The notes below the pieces were generated by a model. That model searched no databases, had not been told where the DNA came from, and worked only from the letters and a program-made list of their open reading frames with translations. Position numbers and translations under genes: made by a program. Positions 16,842 to 25,700 of a DNA stretch of 64,000 nucleotides are shown here, piece by piece. Source of the stretch: Rhodovastum sp963804495 (GTDB lineage Bacteria; Pseudomonadota; Alphaproteobacteria; Acetobacterales; Acetobacteraceae); NCBI GenBank assembly GCA_963804495.1, contig CAWDQN010000002.1, forward strand, positions 124,001-188,000, in the 5' to 3' direction. Position 1 is the first letter of the stretch; every line of letters begins with the position of its first letter.

Positions 16842-17407
16842 CGGCGCGTCTGGGGACTGCTCTGCACGGCGCCTTCCTGCTGGCCCGCGGGCGTGCGGAC
16901 GGGCTGCAGCTGATCATCGCCCCCCGCGAGGCCGAGATGGCGGTGGCGGGGCACAGTTTCTGGGCGATTGCGGTCTGCCTGCCGGCCTTCCTTTGCCTGC
17001 ACCTGCTGGACTGGGCGGACGATGGGGTGCCGCCGGCGGCGGCGGCGGCCCTGACGCTCGACCTGTTGAGCTACGTGATCGGCTGGGTGGGATTTGCGCT
17101 GATTTCGCACCGGGTGGCCGATGTCATGGGCCGCGGCATGCTATGGCCGCGATTCATTACCGCCTGGAACTGGTGCAACGTCGTCCAGTATCTGATGCTG
17201 GTGACCGCGGCCCTGGCCTCGATGCTGAACCTGCCCGATCTGCTATTGCAGACCGTCTGGCTGGTGGCCATGGGATGGGCGCTCTGGGTGGAATGGTATG
17301 TGACCAAGCTGGCGCTGGCCATTCCCGGCCGTCCGGCGGCGGCATTGGTGGGCCTCGATTTCGCGCTCGGGATTTTCCTGATGGGAATCACCGGGACGGC
17401 GGGGTGA
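16838..17407 (+). CDS. Integral membrane protein of unknown function, partner of the preceding one
   Basis: The 189-residue product has about five membrane segments, with the most conserved-looking part around MLWPRFITAWNWCNVVQYL. It is translationally coupled to the preceding gene. Its 3' end overlaps the 3' end of the convergent truA gene by 20 bases, so no room exists for a conventional terminator between them. Function not recognised. Confidence 0.75.
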   Translation: MTARLGTALHGAFLLARGRADGLQLIIAPREAEMAVAGHSFWAIAVCLPAFLCLHLLDWADDGVPPAAAAALTLDLLSYVIGWVGFALISHRVADVMGRGMLWPRFITAWNWCNVVQYLMLVTAALASMLNLPDLLLQTVWLVAMGWALWVEWYVTKLALAIPGRPAAALVGLDFALGIFLMGITGTAG

Positions 17408-18158
17408 ACGGGTCCGGGTCGTAACGCACCCCGGTCAGGGTAAGTCCTTCCGGCGGCGCGGTCGGGCCGGCGGCGCGGCGGTCGCGGGCGGCGAGGGCGG
17501 TGGCGACGCGCTCGGGCGGCCAGCTGCCGTCGCCCACCAGCACCAGCGTACCGACCATGTTGCGCACCTGGTGGTGCAGAAAGCTGCGCGCCTCGGCGAT
17601 GATCTCCACCATGTCGCCGAACCGGGCGACCTGTAGCCGGTCGAGCGTGCGCAGCGGACTGTTGGCCTGGCAGGCGCTGGCGCGGAACGAGGTAAAATCG
17701 TGCCGCCCGAGCAGGCTCGCCGCCGCCACCGCCATAGCGAGCTCGTCCAGGCGGCGCTCGACATGCCAGATGCGGCCTTCCTGCAGCGCCGGCCTTGGGC
17801 GCCGGTTGAGAATGCGATAGCGATAGGCGCGGCCGGTCGCCGAGAACCTTGCGTTCCATCCTTCCGGCGCCGGCACGGCCTGCAGCACGACCAGGCGGTG
17901 CGGCTTCATATGGAAATTCAAGGCATCGCGCAGGCGCTCCGGCGGGAAGGCGGTCGGCAGGTCGATCTGCGCCACCTGGGCCTCGGCATGCACCCCGGCA
18001 TCGGTGCGGCCGGCCGCCACACTGGCGACGGGCTGCCCGCCGGCGAGCTTTGCCGCGGCGCATTCCAGGACGCCTTGCAGTGACCGGCCCTTGCCCTGGA
18101 GCTGCCAGCCTACGAAGCCACTGCCGTCGTATTCCAGCTTGAGGGCGTAGCGGGGCAT
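17388..18158 (-). CDS. truA: tRNA pseudouridine(38-40) synthase
   Basis: Converts U38-U40 in tRNA anticodon arms to pseudouridine. From ATG 18158 the 256-residue product starts MPRYALKLEYDGSGFVGWQ and has the catalytic aspartate in AAGRTDAGVHA, plus FTSFRASAC and FLHHQVRNMVGTL. The frame is open upstream through a repeat copy, but that extension is low-complexity and not part of the family. It follows fmt, as in many alphaproteobacteria. Confidence 0.95.
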   Translation of the reverse strand: MPRYALKLEYDGSGFVGWQLQGKGRSLQGVLECAAAKLAGGQPVASVAAGRTDAGVHAEAQVAQIDLPTAFPPERLRDALNFHMKPHRLVVLQAVPAPEGWNARFSATGRAYRYRILNRRPRPALQEGRIWHVERRLDELAMAVAAASLLGRHDFTSFRASACQANSPLRTLDRLQVARFGDMVEIIAEARSFLHHQVRNMVGTLVLVGDGSWPPERVATALAARDRRAAGPTAPPEGLTLTGVRYDPDPFTPPSR

Positions 18159-18164
18159 TAGCAA

Positions 18165-18250
18165 GCCTGGCCAGGGCTCTGCCCTGGAGCCGCGTCCTGT
18201 GGAGCGCGCCTTCGGCACGACGGCCGAGAGGCCCCTGCACCCCATACCTT
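18165..18250. repeat. Dispersed palindromic repeat, copy 6
   Basis: GGCCAGGGCTCTGCCCTGG, then GAGCGCGCCTTCGGCACGAC and GGCCGAGAGGCCCCTGCACC, fills the whole gap between fmt and truA. It is a full-length forward copy with both palindromic modules. Confidence 0.75.
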
Positions 18251-18255
18251 GAGGT

Positions 18256-19167
18256 TCACCCCAGGGAAGCACCGCGAGGCACTGGATGGCCGCGAATGAA
18301 GGCGCCGGCATCCAAGGCCGCGCGTCCCGGCACCTGCACCCGGGTCAGCCGCAACGCACCGCTGCCGCAGGCCACCAGCAGCGCACCGTCCAGCACCGTG
18401 CCCGGCGCGCCCGATCCGGGTTCCGGTCGCGCCGCCAGGATCTTCAAAGTCTCGCCGCCGAGCCGGGAAAACGTGCCCGGCCAGGGGTTCAGCGCCCGCA
18501 CCTTGCGGTCGAGTGCGGCGGCGCTCTCGGACCAATCGATATGTCCGTCCTCGCGGGCCAGCTTAGGGGCGTACGTTGCGCCGGCCTCCGGTTGCGGCAC
18601 GGGCGGCGGGGCCTCGTCGAGAACGCGCAGGATCAGCCGCGCCCCGATCGCCGCCAGGGCGTCGTGCAACGAGCTGGCGTCGGTTGCCGGCGTGATCGGC
18701 ACTGCCTCGCGCAGCAGCATCGGGCCGGTGTCCAACCCTTCCTCCATCTGCATGATGGTGATGCCGCTCTCGGTGTCGCCTGCCAGGATGGCGGCCTGGA
18801 TCGGGGCGGCGCCGCGCCATCGCGGCAGCAGGGAGGCATGTATGTTGATACATCCGCGTCGGGGAGCGGCCAGCATGGGCGCGGGAAGAATCAGCCCATA
18901 GGCGCAGACCACGGCCGCATCCAGATCGAGCGCCGCGAAGGCGGTATGCTCGGCCGCATCGCGGCGCAGCCGGACGGGCGTGCGTACGTCAAGCGACAAC
19001 GCCTCAGCCGCCGCGTGCACCGGGCAGGGCCGGACTGCGTGGCCCCGCCCCGCGGGGCGGGGCGGCTGGCAATACACCGCAACGATATCATGCCCGGCCG
19101 CATGCAACGCCCGCAGCGCCGGCACGGCGAACGCCGGGCTGCCCATGAAGGCGAGGCGCAAAATCAT
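18256..19167 (-). CDS. fmt: Methionyl-tRNA formyltransferase
   Basis: Formylates initiator Met-tRNA using 10-formyl-tetrahydrofolate. The 303-residue product has the N-terminal MGSPAFAVPALRAL, catalytic region INIHASLLPRWRGAAPIQ (Asn-His pair), and MQMEEGLDTGPML with the catalytic Asp. It is downstream of def, the usual pairing. A stable inverted repeat lies in the def-fmt gap. Confidence 0.95.
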   Translation of the reverse strand: MILRLAFMGSPAFAVPALRALHAAGHDIVAVYCQPPRPAGRGHAVRPCPVHAAAEALSLDVRTPVRLRRDAAEHTAFAALDLDAAVVCAYGLILPAPMLAAPRRGCINIHASLLPRWRGAAPIQAAILAGDTESGITIMQMEEGLDTGPMLLREAVPITPATDASSLHDALAAIGARLILRVLDEAPPPVPQPEAGATYAPKLAREDGHIDWSESAAALDRKVRALNPWPGTFSRLGGETLKILAARPEPGSGAPGTVLDGALLVACGSGALRLTRVQVPGRAALDAGAFIRGHPVPRGASLG

Positions 19168-19172
19168 ATTTA

Positions 19173-19222
19173 GCGGTCTGATTCAGCCAACGCGGCGACC
19201 CAGGTCGGTTGGCATCAGACCA
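19173..19222. repeat. Inverted repeat between def and fmt
   Basis: GGTCTGAT-TCAGCCAAC (19175-19191) pairs with GTTGGC-ATCAGACC (19208-19221) around a 16-base loop. It would form a hairpin in the def-fmt message. There is no T run after it in either direction, so it looks like an intergenic palindromic element rather than a classical terminator. Confidence 0.5.
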
Positions 19223-19882
19223 CTACCGCGCCTTCTGCCGCTGATCTTTTGCCAGCCGGCGCATCAGCATGTTGCGCTTGAGCACGGAGACGTGGTCGAC
19301 GAACAGCACCCCGTCGAGATGGTCGATCTCGTGCTGCAGGCAGGCCCCGAACAGGCCTTCGCCATCAACCTCGCGCCTGGCGCCGGTCTCGTCGGTGAAG
19401 CGCACCCGCACCCGGGCGGGGCGAACCACCTGCGCGTATTGTCCGGGCAGCGACAGGCAGCCCTCCTCGCGGCTGGCCTGCTCGTCGCTCTCGGCGATCA
19501 CCTCGGGGTTGATCAGCACGATCGGCGCGCGGCGATTCTCGGGCATCAGATCGACGATGCACATGCGCAGCAACACCCCAACCTGTGGTGCCGCCAGGCC
19601 GATACCGGGCGCCTTGTACATGCTGGCGAACATGCGCGGCAGCAGCGCGCGCACCTGTTCGGTGTCGGCCGGCGTAACCGGACTGCACCGCGCCTTCAGC
19701 AGCGGGTGCGGCGCGATCAGGATCGTCGCCGGATCGGCCTCATCAGGGGTGACAAGCGCCTTGGTGTCCGACGGCGGTGCGACCAACGCCGGTGCGACCA
19801 AAGCCGGTGCGACCAACGTCGGTGCGACCGGGAGGGGGGCGGCCGGGGGGGCCGCGAGGGATGCAGCGTCCATGTCGCCCAT
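19223..19882 (-). CDS. def: Peptide deformylase with repeat-containing N-terminal extension
   Basis: Iron/zinc metalloenzyme that removes the N-formyl group from new proteins. The three family motifs are present: GIGLAAPQ, EEGCLSLPG and QHEIDHLDG (metal ligands Cys, His, His). The product is 219 residues, about 45 longer than a typical deformylase at the N-terminus; the extra part is rich in Ala, Val and Pro with APALVAPALVAP-type repeats encoded by a 15-bp tandem DNA repeat. An internal start closer to the conserved core is not evident, so the extension may be real, or a start lacking ATG may be used. Confidence 0.92.
   Translation of the reverse strand: MGDMDAASLAAPPAAPLPVAPTLVAPALVAPALVAPPSDTKALVTPDEADPATILIAPHPLLKARCSPVTPADTEQVRALLPRMFASMYKAPGIGLAAPQVGVLLRMCIVDLMPENRRAPIVLINPEVIAESDEQASREEGCLSLPGQYAQVVRPARVRVRFTDETGARREVDGEGLFGACLQHEIDHLDGVLFVDHVSVLKRNMLMRRLAKDQRQKAR
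19779..19833. repeat. 15-bp tandem repeat inside def
   Basis: Three and a half units of GCGACCAACGCCGGT with single-base variants. It encodes the VAP-AL/TL repeats in the deformylase N-terminal extension and is a candidate site of length variation between strains. Confidence 0.75.
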
Positions 19883-19949
19883 GTAGCGATACCCTGCGGC
19901 AGGATCAACGGTCGCTCACTCTTGCAACGCAGCAGACGGATGCCAAAAT

Positions 19950-20003
19950 GACCCTCAACGGGTCGCCGATGTCGGGGCCCGCTGTTGCTTCGCTCTCAGG
20001 AGG
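19950..20003 (+). promoter_or_regulatory. ROSE-like RNA thermometer in the hsp20 leader
   Basis: Three short stem-loops precede the start codon: GACCC/GGGTC (19950-19964), CCGA/TCGG, and a last hairpin in which TTGCT (19985-19989) faces AGGAG (19998-20002). The last pairing gives U-A, C-G, a G-G opposition, U-A and U-G, which is the signature of ROSE elements that mask the Shine-Dalgarno of small heat-shock genes in alphaproteobacteria. A weak heat-shock sigma factor match (CTTG at 19921, then CCAAAAT at 19943) lies just upstream; it would start the transcript within the first stem, so it is doubtful. Confidence 0.5.
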
Positions 20004-20012
20004 AGGCTCGCC

Positions 20013-20465
20013 GTGAGCACGCGTCTGTTTGCATCCCCGTTGTTCCTGGGTTTCGACCACCTCGAGCAAATGCTCGAACGGGCAGCGAAAACCTCGTCGG
20101 ATGGGTACCCGCCCTATAATATCGAACAGGTCAGCCAGACCGGGCTGCGCATTACGCTTGCGGTGGCCGGGTTTACCATGGACGATTTGCAGATCACGCA
20201 GGAGGACAACCAACTCGTCATCCGCGGCCGGCAGACCGATGATTCGCAAGGGCGGGTATTCCTGCATCGCGGCATCGCCGCCCGTCAGTTCCAGCGTGCG
20301 TTCGTGCTGGCCGAGGGTATCGAGGTCCGCGGCGCCTGGCTCGACAACGGCTTGCTGCATGTCGACCTTGCCCGGCCGCAGCCCGAGTGCCGGGTGAAGA
20401 CCATCGAAATCCGCAAGCCGAGCAACGGCACGACGGCGGTTGTGGACAGCACGCGCGATCGCTGA
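20013..20465 (+). CDS. Small heat-shock protein, Hsp20/IbpA type
   Basis: ATP-independent holdase chaperone. The 150-residue product begins (GTG) MSTRLFASPLFLGFDHLEQML, then PYNIEQVSQTGLRITLAVAGF at the start of the alpha-crystallin domain and QFQRAFVLAEGIEVRGAWLDNGLL at its end. This is the class A IbpA-like arrangement of alphaproteobacteria. A strong AGGAGG lies 9 bases upstream of the GTG, inside the proposed thermometer hairpin. DUF1150 follows it, a common alphaproteobacterial pairing. Confidence 0.92.
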   Translation: MSTRLFASPLFLGFDHLEQMLERAAKTSSDGYPPYNIEQVSQTGLRITLAVAGFTMDDLQITQEDNQLVIRGRQTDDSQGRVFLHRGIAARQFQRAFVLAEGIEVRGAWLDNGLLHVDLARPQPECRVKTIEIRKPSNGTTAVVDSTRDR

Positions 20466-20581
20466 AGCGCGTAAGGCCTCGATTTTAAGACCGGGCGCGC
20501 CTCGCGCGGCGGCCCGAACCAGCAAGCGGCGTCGGCAGTGCAACCAACAAGGGGGACGCCGAATCCGCAAGGAGATTACAG

Positions 20582-20833
20582 ATGACCAACGAAACGCCTG
20601 CCCCGACGACAACGCCAGTCACCGAACGGATCGATATCCGGCGCCTCTCCATCGAGCAACTGGCCCGGTTGGGCGTGTCGCAGATTGCCTATGTGAAGCC
20701 GGTGATCATGAACGGCACCAAGGCCTTTGCCATCCACGCGGCCGACGGAACCCCGATGGCGGTGGCCGGCGACCGCGACGTGGCGATCGCCGCCGTTCAC
20801 CAGCACGAGATGGTGGTCTCGCTGGTCCACTGA
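20582..20833 (+). CDS. DUF1150 family small protein
   Basis: The 83-residue protein contains the DUF1150 core ERIDIRRLSIEQLARLGVSQIAYVKPV and ending MAVAGDRDVAIAAVHQHEMVVSLVH. Its function is unknown; it regularly follows an Hsp20 gene in alphaproteobacteria, so a stress-linked role is likely by context. A good AAGGAG lies 10 bases before the ATG. Confidence 0.88.
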   Translation: MTNETPAPTTTPVTERIDIRRLSIEQLARLGVSQIAYVKPVIMNGTKAFAIHAADGTPMAVAGDRDVAIAAVHQHEMVVSLVH

Positions 20834-20849
20834 GCGACGGGGCGAAGGT

Positions 20850-20880
20850 AAGGAAGGGTGGGCCTCTGCCCTTTCCTTCC
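20850..20880. terminator. Bidirectional hairpin terminator between DUF1150 and MFS genes
   Basis: AAGGAAGGG and CCCTTTCCTT pair around a 10-base loop in the gap between two convergent genes. The position and stem suggest termination for both directions, although there is no clean T run. Confidence 0.5.
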
Positions 20881-20892
20881 TTCGCTACCGCC

Positions 20893-22098
20893 TCATTCCG
20901 CCGCCGCGGCCAACGGTGCCGTCGCGGCGCTGCCGCGGGCCGAGCCGGCGCAGAACAGGCTCAGCAGCAGCAGCGCGGCCACCAGAACCAGCACCAGTTC
21001 AGGCCGCCCCTGGTCGATCAGAAAACCGAACGGCACCGGGGTGACCGCGGCACCAAGCGGCAGGCCTGCGCTGACGAACCCGAACACCTTGCCGATCTGC
21101 CCGGGCGGAGCGGCGTCCTTCACCATCATATCGCGCGGGGTGCGGCTGGCGCCGACCGCCAGGCCGGACAGGAACAGCAGCGCCAGCACCAGCGCGTCCG
21201 GCAGTCGGACGGCGGCGATCAGCAGCACCAGGATCGCCGACAGCGTGGTCAGCGTGGCGGCGAAGGTGAGGTGGCGGCCCATGCGGTCGGCCGCGTAGCC
21301 GCCCACCAGCGTGCCGCCGGTGGCGCCGGCCATGTACCCGGTGAGTGCCGAGGAGGCGACGGCAAGGTCCATACCGTTGACCTGGTGCAGCACCGTGATC
21401 ACCCAGGCCTGGATGCCCGCGCCGGCCATCGCGCCCAGCATGAAGAAGGCGAAGAACATCAGCATCGTGCGCGTCAGCAACAACTGCCGGCCGGACAGGG
21501 CCGGGAGGTCGGCGCGCGCCGCCGCCGGCTTCGCCTGGTCGATCAGGATGCGGCTTTGCAGCACGATGGTGGCGACCAGCGGAATGCCGAGCAGGCCGAC
21601 CACGATCAGCGCGGCTCGCCAGCCCATCGCGGTCGACAGCGCGATGATCACCGGCGGCCCGAGCGCGAAGCCGAGATTGCCGTTGAACGTGTGCAGCGCG
21701 AAGGACCGGCCCATGCGGGTGCGGTCGACCGAGCCCGACAGGATGGCGTAGTCGGCCGGGTGGATCACCGAGTTGCCAATTCCCGAGAGTGCCGCAAGCA
21801 CCAGGATCTGCCAGAACGACGTGGCCAGCCCCATGGCCGCGATGGCCAGCGTCATGAGCAGGGTGCCGCCGATCAGGAAGCGGCGGGCACCATGGCGATC
21901 GACCATGAACCCGACCGGGGTTTGCAGCAGGGCGGTGACCCCCGACATCAGCGCCACGGTCAGGCCGAGCTGGGCATAGGTCACGTCGAAAGCGCGCTGC
22001 CAATAAGTGAACATGGGCGGCAGGCAGAGCACGTAGAAATGCGACAGGCAGTGCCCGGTACCGATCAGGGCATTGACGCGGGTATCCCGGCTGAGCAT
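20893..22098 (-). CDS. MFS transporter
   Basis: Major facilitator family carrier of about 401 residues with twelve predicted membrane segments. The loop 2-3 motif appears as GFMVDRHGARRFLIGG, and the equivalent in the second half as GGYAADRMGRHLTFA. The ATG at 22098 (MLSRDTRVNAL) is preferred because a GAGG sits six bases upstream; an ATG at 22125 would add nine residues. The sequence resembles Fsr-like (fosmidomycin resistance) carriers, but substrate cannot be read from it. Confidence 0.88.
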   Translation of the reverse strand: MLSRDTRVNALIGTGHCLSHFYVLCLPPMFTYWQRAFDVTYAQLGLTVALMSGVTALLQTPVGFMVDRHGARRFLIGGTLLMTLAIAAMGLATSFWQILVLAALSGIGNSVIHPADYAILSGSVDRTRMGRSFALHTFNGNLGFALGPPVIIALSTAMGWRAALIVVGLLGIPLVATIVLQSRILIDQAKPAAARADLPALSGRQLLLTRTMLMFFAFFMLGAMAGAGIQAWVITVLHQVNGMDLAVASSALTGYMAGATGGTLVGGYAADRMGRHLTFAATLTTLSAILVLLIAAVRLPDALVLALLFLSGLAVGASRTPRDMMVKDAAPPGQIGKVFGFVSAGLPLGAAVTPVPFGFLIDQGRPELVLVLVAALLLLSLFCAGSARGSAATAPLAAAAE

Positions 22099-22404
22099 GG
22101 CACGCCTCGTGGTGGGAGCGGCCATCCAGGATGGAAGCGGGGCTGCGCAGCGTCAACCGTGGCCGAAGCATGCAGCGCCGCCGGAGTCACGGCATATCTC
22201 GTTTTTGAGTTATCTGACGATATTTACGACAATTCTCTCCAGTCGCGTTCGCCGGTAACGTCCCGTTAAAATCTCGAGTGCCAGGGCGGCAAGCGATCGC
22301 TTATTCACGGGAAAAGCCCGATTTTTTGTTGCAATTTATGTGAGCTTCGCGACGTGCCCGGCGGCCCGGGGTCGAAATCGTCAATGAGAGGTTAAAGTTT
22401 TCTC

Positions 22405-22432
22405 TTGACACGGCCGAGAATAATCTTTTAAT
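22405..22432 (+). promoter_or_regulatory. Sigma70-type promoter of the Flp pilin gene
   Basis: TTGACA (22405-22410), 16 bases, then TTTAAT (22427-22432), a consensus -35 and a five-of-six -10. Transcription would start near 22440, leaving a leader of about 120 bases before the pilin ATG. Confidence 0.65.
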
Positions 22433-22450
22433 AAAAACAGCATCGGCAAT

Positions 22451-22493
22451 GCGGGAGGGGGCTGCACACCCACAGGCCGATTCCCCCTCCCGC
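22451..22493 (+). promoter_or_regulatory. Strong hairpin in the pilin leader
   Basis: GCGGGAGGGGG (22451-22461) is perfectly complementary to CCCCCTCCCGC (22483-22493), with a 21-base loop. It lies about ten bases after the predicted transcription start. No T run follows, so it may be a stability or regulatory hairpin rather than a terminator. Confidence 0.55.
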
Positions 22494-22562
22494 AACCCAG
22501 AGCGGGTGGCATCGCGTGAGTCGTTACGCTATGCTGCTCCCACGCAAACAGGCGTGATCAAG

Positions 22563-22736
22563 ATGTTCTATTGTCTCACGTATCTGATGCTTCGTCTGCG
22601 GCAAGACCGGCGCGGCGTCACTGCCCTGGAGTACGGACTGATCGCCGCTCTGATCGCTGTCGTCATTATCGCCGCCGTGACCTCGGCCGGCAAAGGCGTC
22701 AGTTCGACGTTCCATACCATCGCCTCCGAGCTTTGA
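22563..22736 (+). CDS. Flp family type IVb pilin
   Basis: Small pilin of 57 residues. The prepilin peptidase site is RRG|VTALEYGLIAALIAVVII, with glutamate at +5 and tyrosine at +6 of the mature protein, the Flp signature. A 20-residue hydrophobic helix follows, and a short C-terminal tail ends in IASEL. No tad/cpa assembly genes are in the window, so the pilin is either an orphan served by a distant Tad system or has another use. An in-frame GTG three codons earlier could also start it. Confidence 0.9.
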   Translation: MFYCLTYLMLRLRQDRRGVTALEYGLIAALIAVVIIAAVTSAGKGVSSTFHTIASEL

Positions 22737-22763
22737 GGTCCGGCCGCAGCCTTCCCAAATTGG

Positions 22764-25700
22764 TTACGCCGCTTCCGCCATCTCCGGCAAGACGATCGTG
22801 TGCACGCTGCCGGCCGGCAGCGAACGGGCCAGCGCCTGCATATGCGGGTGATGGGTCAGCACGAGGACCTGCACCTGCGCCGACAAATCCAGCAGTGCCC
22901 GCAGAGCGGCGACCGCGCGCGCATCATCGAAGGTCTGCAGCACGTCGTCGGCGATGAAGGGCAGCGGCGGCGCGGCGGCGACATAATCCTGTAGCGCCAC
23001 CAGCCGCAGCGCCAGGAACAACTGGTCGCTGGTACCCTCCGAAAGCTCGGCGATGGCCTTGGTCGTGCGCCCGTCCGCCTCCAGCGCCACCATCACCTGT
23101 TCGCTGCCCACGTCCTCCACCGCCACGCCGGCATGCGCCCCGCCGGTCAGGGCGCGGAATACCGCGCCGATCCGGGACACCGTCGCCGACCCCGACTCTG
23201 CTTGTTCAGCCTCCAGCGCCGCGCGCAGCAGGCTGGCAGCGGCGTGCAGCACCAGCGCCTCCCCCGCATGGCGGCCGACTGCCGCCAGCGCCGCCTGCCG
23301 CCGTTCCGCGGCGCTTACGGCATCGTCGCCTTCGCCGGCGCGCTCCAGCGCTTCCATGGCGCTGCGCGCCTCGGCGGCGGCCTCCTCGATGAGCGGTCCC
23401 AGTTCGGCCTGCCGCCCGGCCAGCGCCGCGATCCGGGTGGCTTCCGCCTCCGGCGCCTCGGCGGCAACCAGAGCGTCCAGCTCCGCATCGGTGCGGCCGC
23501 CGCCTTGCAACAGGATATGGCGACGCGATTCCGCCAGCTCCGTCTCCGCCGCGCTCACCCGCCGCACTTGTTCGAGCTGCGCCGCCGCGTCCTCGTCGTC
23601 GGCGACGCCCAAGGCGGCGCGCAAAGCGGCCAGTTCGGCGGCGCACGCGCGCGCTTTGGCATCCGCGACGGTGGCGGCCTCCCGCGCGGCGTCGCGGCTG
23701 CGACCCTCCGCCTCCCGTCGCGTGACGGCGTCATGCTGTTGGCGCAACCTCTGGCGCAACTGCGCGGCCGCTTCCTCCGGCGGCAGACCGGCGAGGTCGG
23801 GGGCGACGCGCGCACACAGGGCGGCCATGTCGGCGACAAATCCGTCGATGGCCGCGCGCATGTCGCGGATGCGCCCGCGAGCACCCGCTAGCTCGGCCTC
23901 CTGAGAGCGCAGTTGCTCGACCAGATCAAGCGCCGCGCCGGTGGCCTCCGGCGTCTCGCCCACTGGCCGCGCCAGGGGTGCGATGGCCTCGCGCCACGAT
24001 GCCTCCCACAGTTCCAGCGCCTGGCGCGCCCGTGCCCGGGCGAGCGTGCGCTCCTGCACGTCGCGCTCCGCCGTCCTGGTTGCATGCAGCGCCGCCTTGC
24101 GCGCCTCCCCGCCGGTCCGCGCCGCGTCGACCCGGGCTTCGGCCGACTCCAGCAGTGCCGCAAGGCCGTCGCCGGTCAAGCCCAGCGCCGCCAGACGCTG
24201 CGCCGCCCGCTCCAGTGCCGCGGCCACGTCTTCTTCGTCCGCCTTCGCCCGGTCGAGCGCCACCGTGCGGTCGAGCGCCGCGCCCCGGGCGGTCAGGAAC
24301 GCGCGGAGCGCCGCCGGTACTGCACCGGAAGGCGCTCCGGCCGAAGCCGCCAACGCCGAAAGCTCCGCCTGCGCCCGTAGCCGTGCGTCCGACGCCGCCT
24401 CCCAGCCGGCCGCGGCGGTCGCCTGCCGTGCGCCCAGGTCGTCGATGCGCCGACGCAGCGCGTCGGCCTTGGCCGCCTGCGCCGCATGGGCGATCAGAAT
24501 GTCCGCAACGGTGTCGGCATGGCGCAGGGCCCGCTCGAATGCCACGGCCGCGGCGGCACTGCCGCCGCTCACGGCGTCCCAGCAACGGTCTCGTTCGGCC
24601 CGTGCCGTTGCCAGTGCGCCCGGCGCCGGCAATTCGGCCTCGCGCATGAGCTGGTCCAGCGCGGCTTGTTCGGCAGCCCGTTCGCGCGCCAGAGTGTCGC
24701 GTTCGCGCAGCGCATCCCGGCACGAAGCCTCCGCCTCGGCCAGCGCCGTCTCGCATGCCGCCAGGGTCGCGTCCGCCGGTGCCGTCGTTGCCGCGAGCTG
24801 CGCGCGGGTCAACGCCCGTTCCGGCAGCGCCGCGAGGGCGGCGGCAAGCTGGGCCTCGGCGTCGCGGCGGGCTGCGTGAGCGGTTTCCAGGCGACGCAGC
24901 GGGTCGCCGGCCGCGCGGATCTCTCGCAGCAGGGCCGCCAGGGCGGCGGTGTCCTCGGCCGGTGGCAGCTCCGCCAGCTCCGCTTGCACAAGGTCCCGCC
25001 GCCGCCGCGCCTTTGCCAGTTCGCGCTCGGCCGCCTCGGCGTCGGCCAACTGGCTGGCCCGCTCGGACACCAGGTCACGTGACCGCCGCAGCACCGCTGC
25101 GGGCGGCAGGGGAACCGCCGCGTCCCAGCCCAGCTCGGCGCGCAACCGCGCGACCTCACGTTCGGCCCGGCGAGATATATCCTCCACGCCCGGCAGGTGA
25201 TGGGTCGCATTCAGTGCGGTCACCGCGTCGCAAAGTATCGTTTCGATCTGCTCGGACACCTGCAACAGAGTCGTGTCCGGCGGCTCGCCTTGCAGCGCCG
25301 CCTCGGCCTCGGCGGCCTGGCGGGCGCGTTCCGCGGCCACGGCGGTGGCGCGCGCATGTTCCTCCAGCGCCCGCCGCCAGCGTGTTTCGAACCCGGGCTC
25401 CAGCCGTGGCACGTCGCCCGCCTCGGCCAGCACCGCGCGCTTCTTGTCCCGCTCCGCGAGCCATGGCCGCACTGCCTTCAAGGCGGTCAGCCGCTCCAGC
25501 TCCGCCGCCACTGCCTCGCGTTCACTGCGCAGGGAAGCCAGGGTGGCGGCCGCCTCGGCGGCGCGCTTTTCCAGCGCCAGGAATGCCTCCGGCCGCAACG
25601 CCGCCTGTTGCAGCGCGCGCCCGGCCTCGATGGCCTCCTTGTCGGCCTTCCATAACGGCTGCGCCTCGTGCCGCCGCTCCGCCCGCCCGATCGCGTCGCG

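Larger units (their letters stand above)
22126..22562. other. AT-richer regulatory region upstream of the Flp pilin gene
   Basis: About 430 bases without a gene, distinctly richer in A and T than the rest. It contains the promoter and hairpin annotated separately and a stretch at about 22200-22345 with several A/T runs whose role is not evident. Confidence 0.6.

Noticed and set aside
20440..22269. Plus-strand ORF of 609 codons across the MFS gene
   Set aside because: It runs through DUF1150 and antisense to the MFS carrier with Gln/Arg/His-rich low-complexity protein; GC-rich codon bias creates such open frames.
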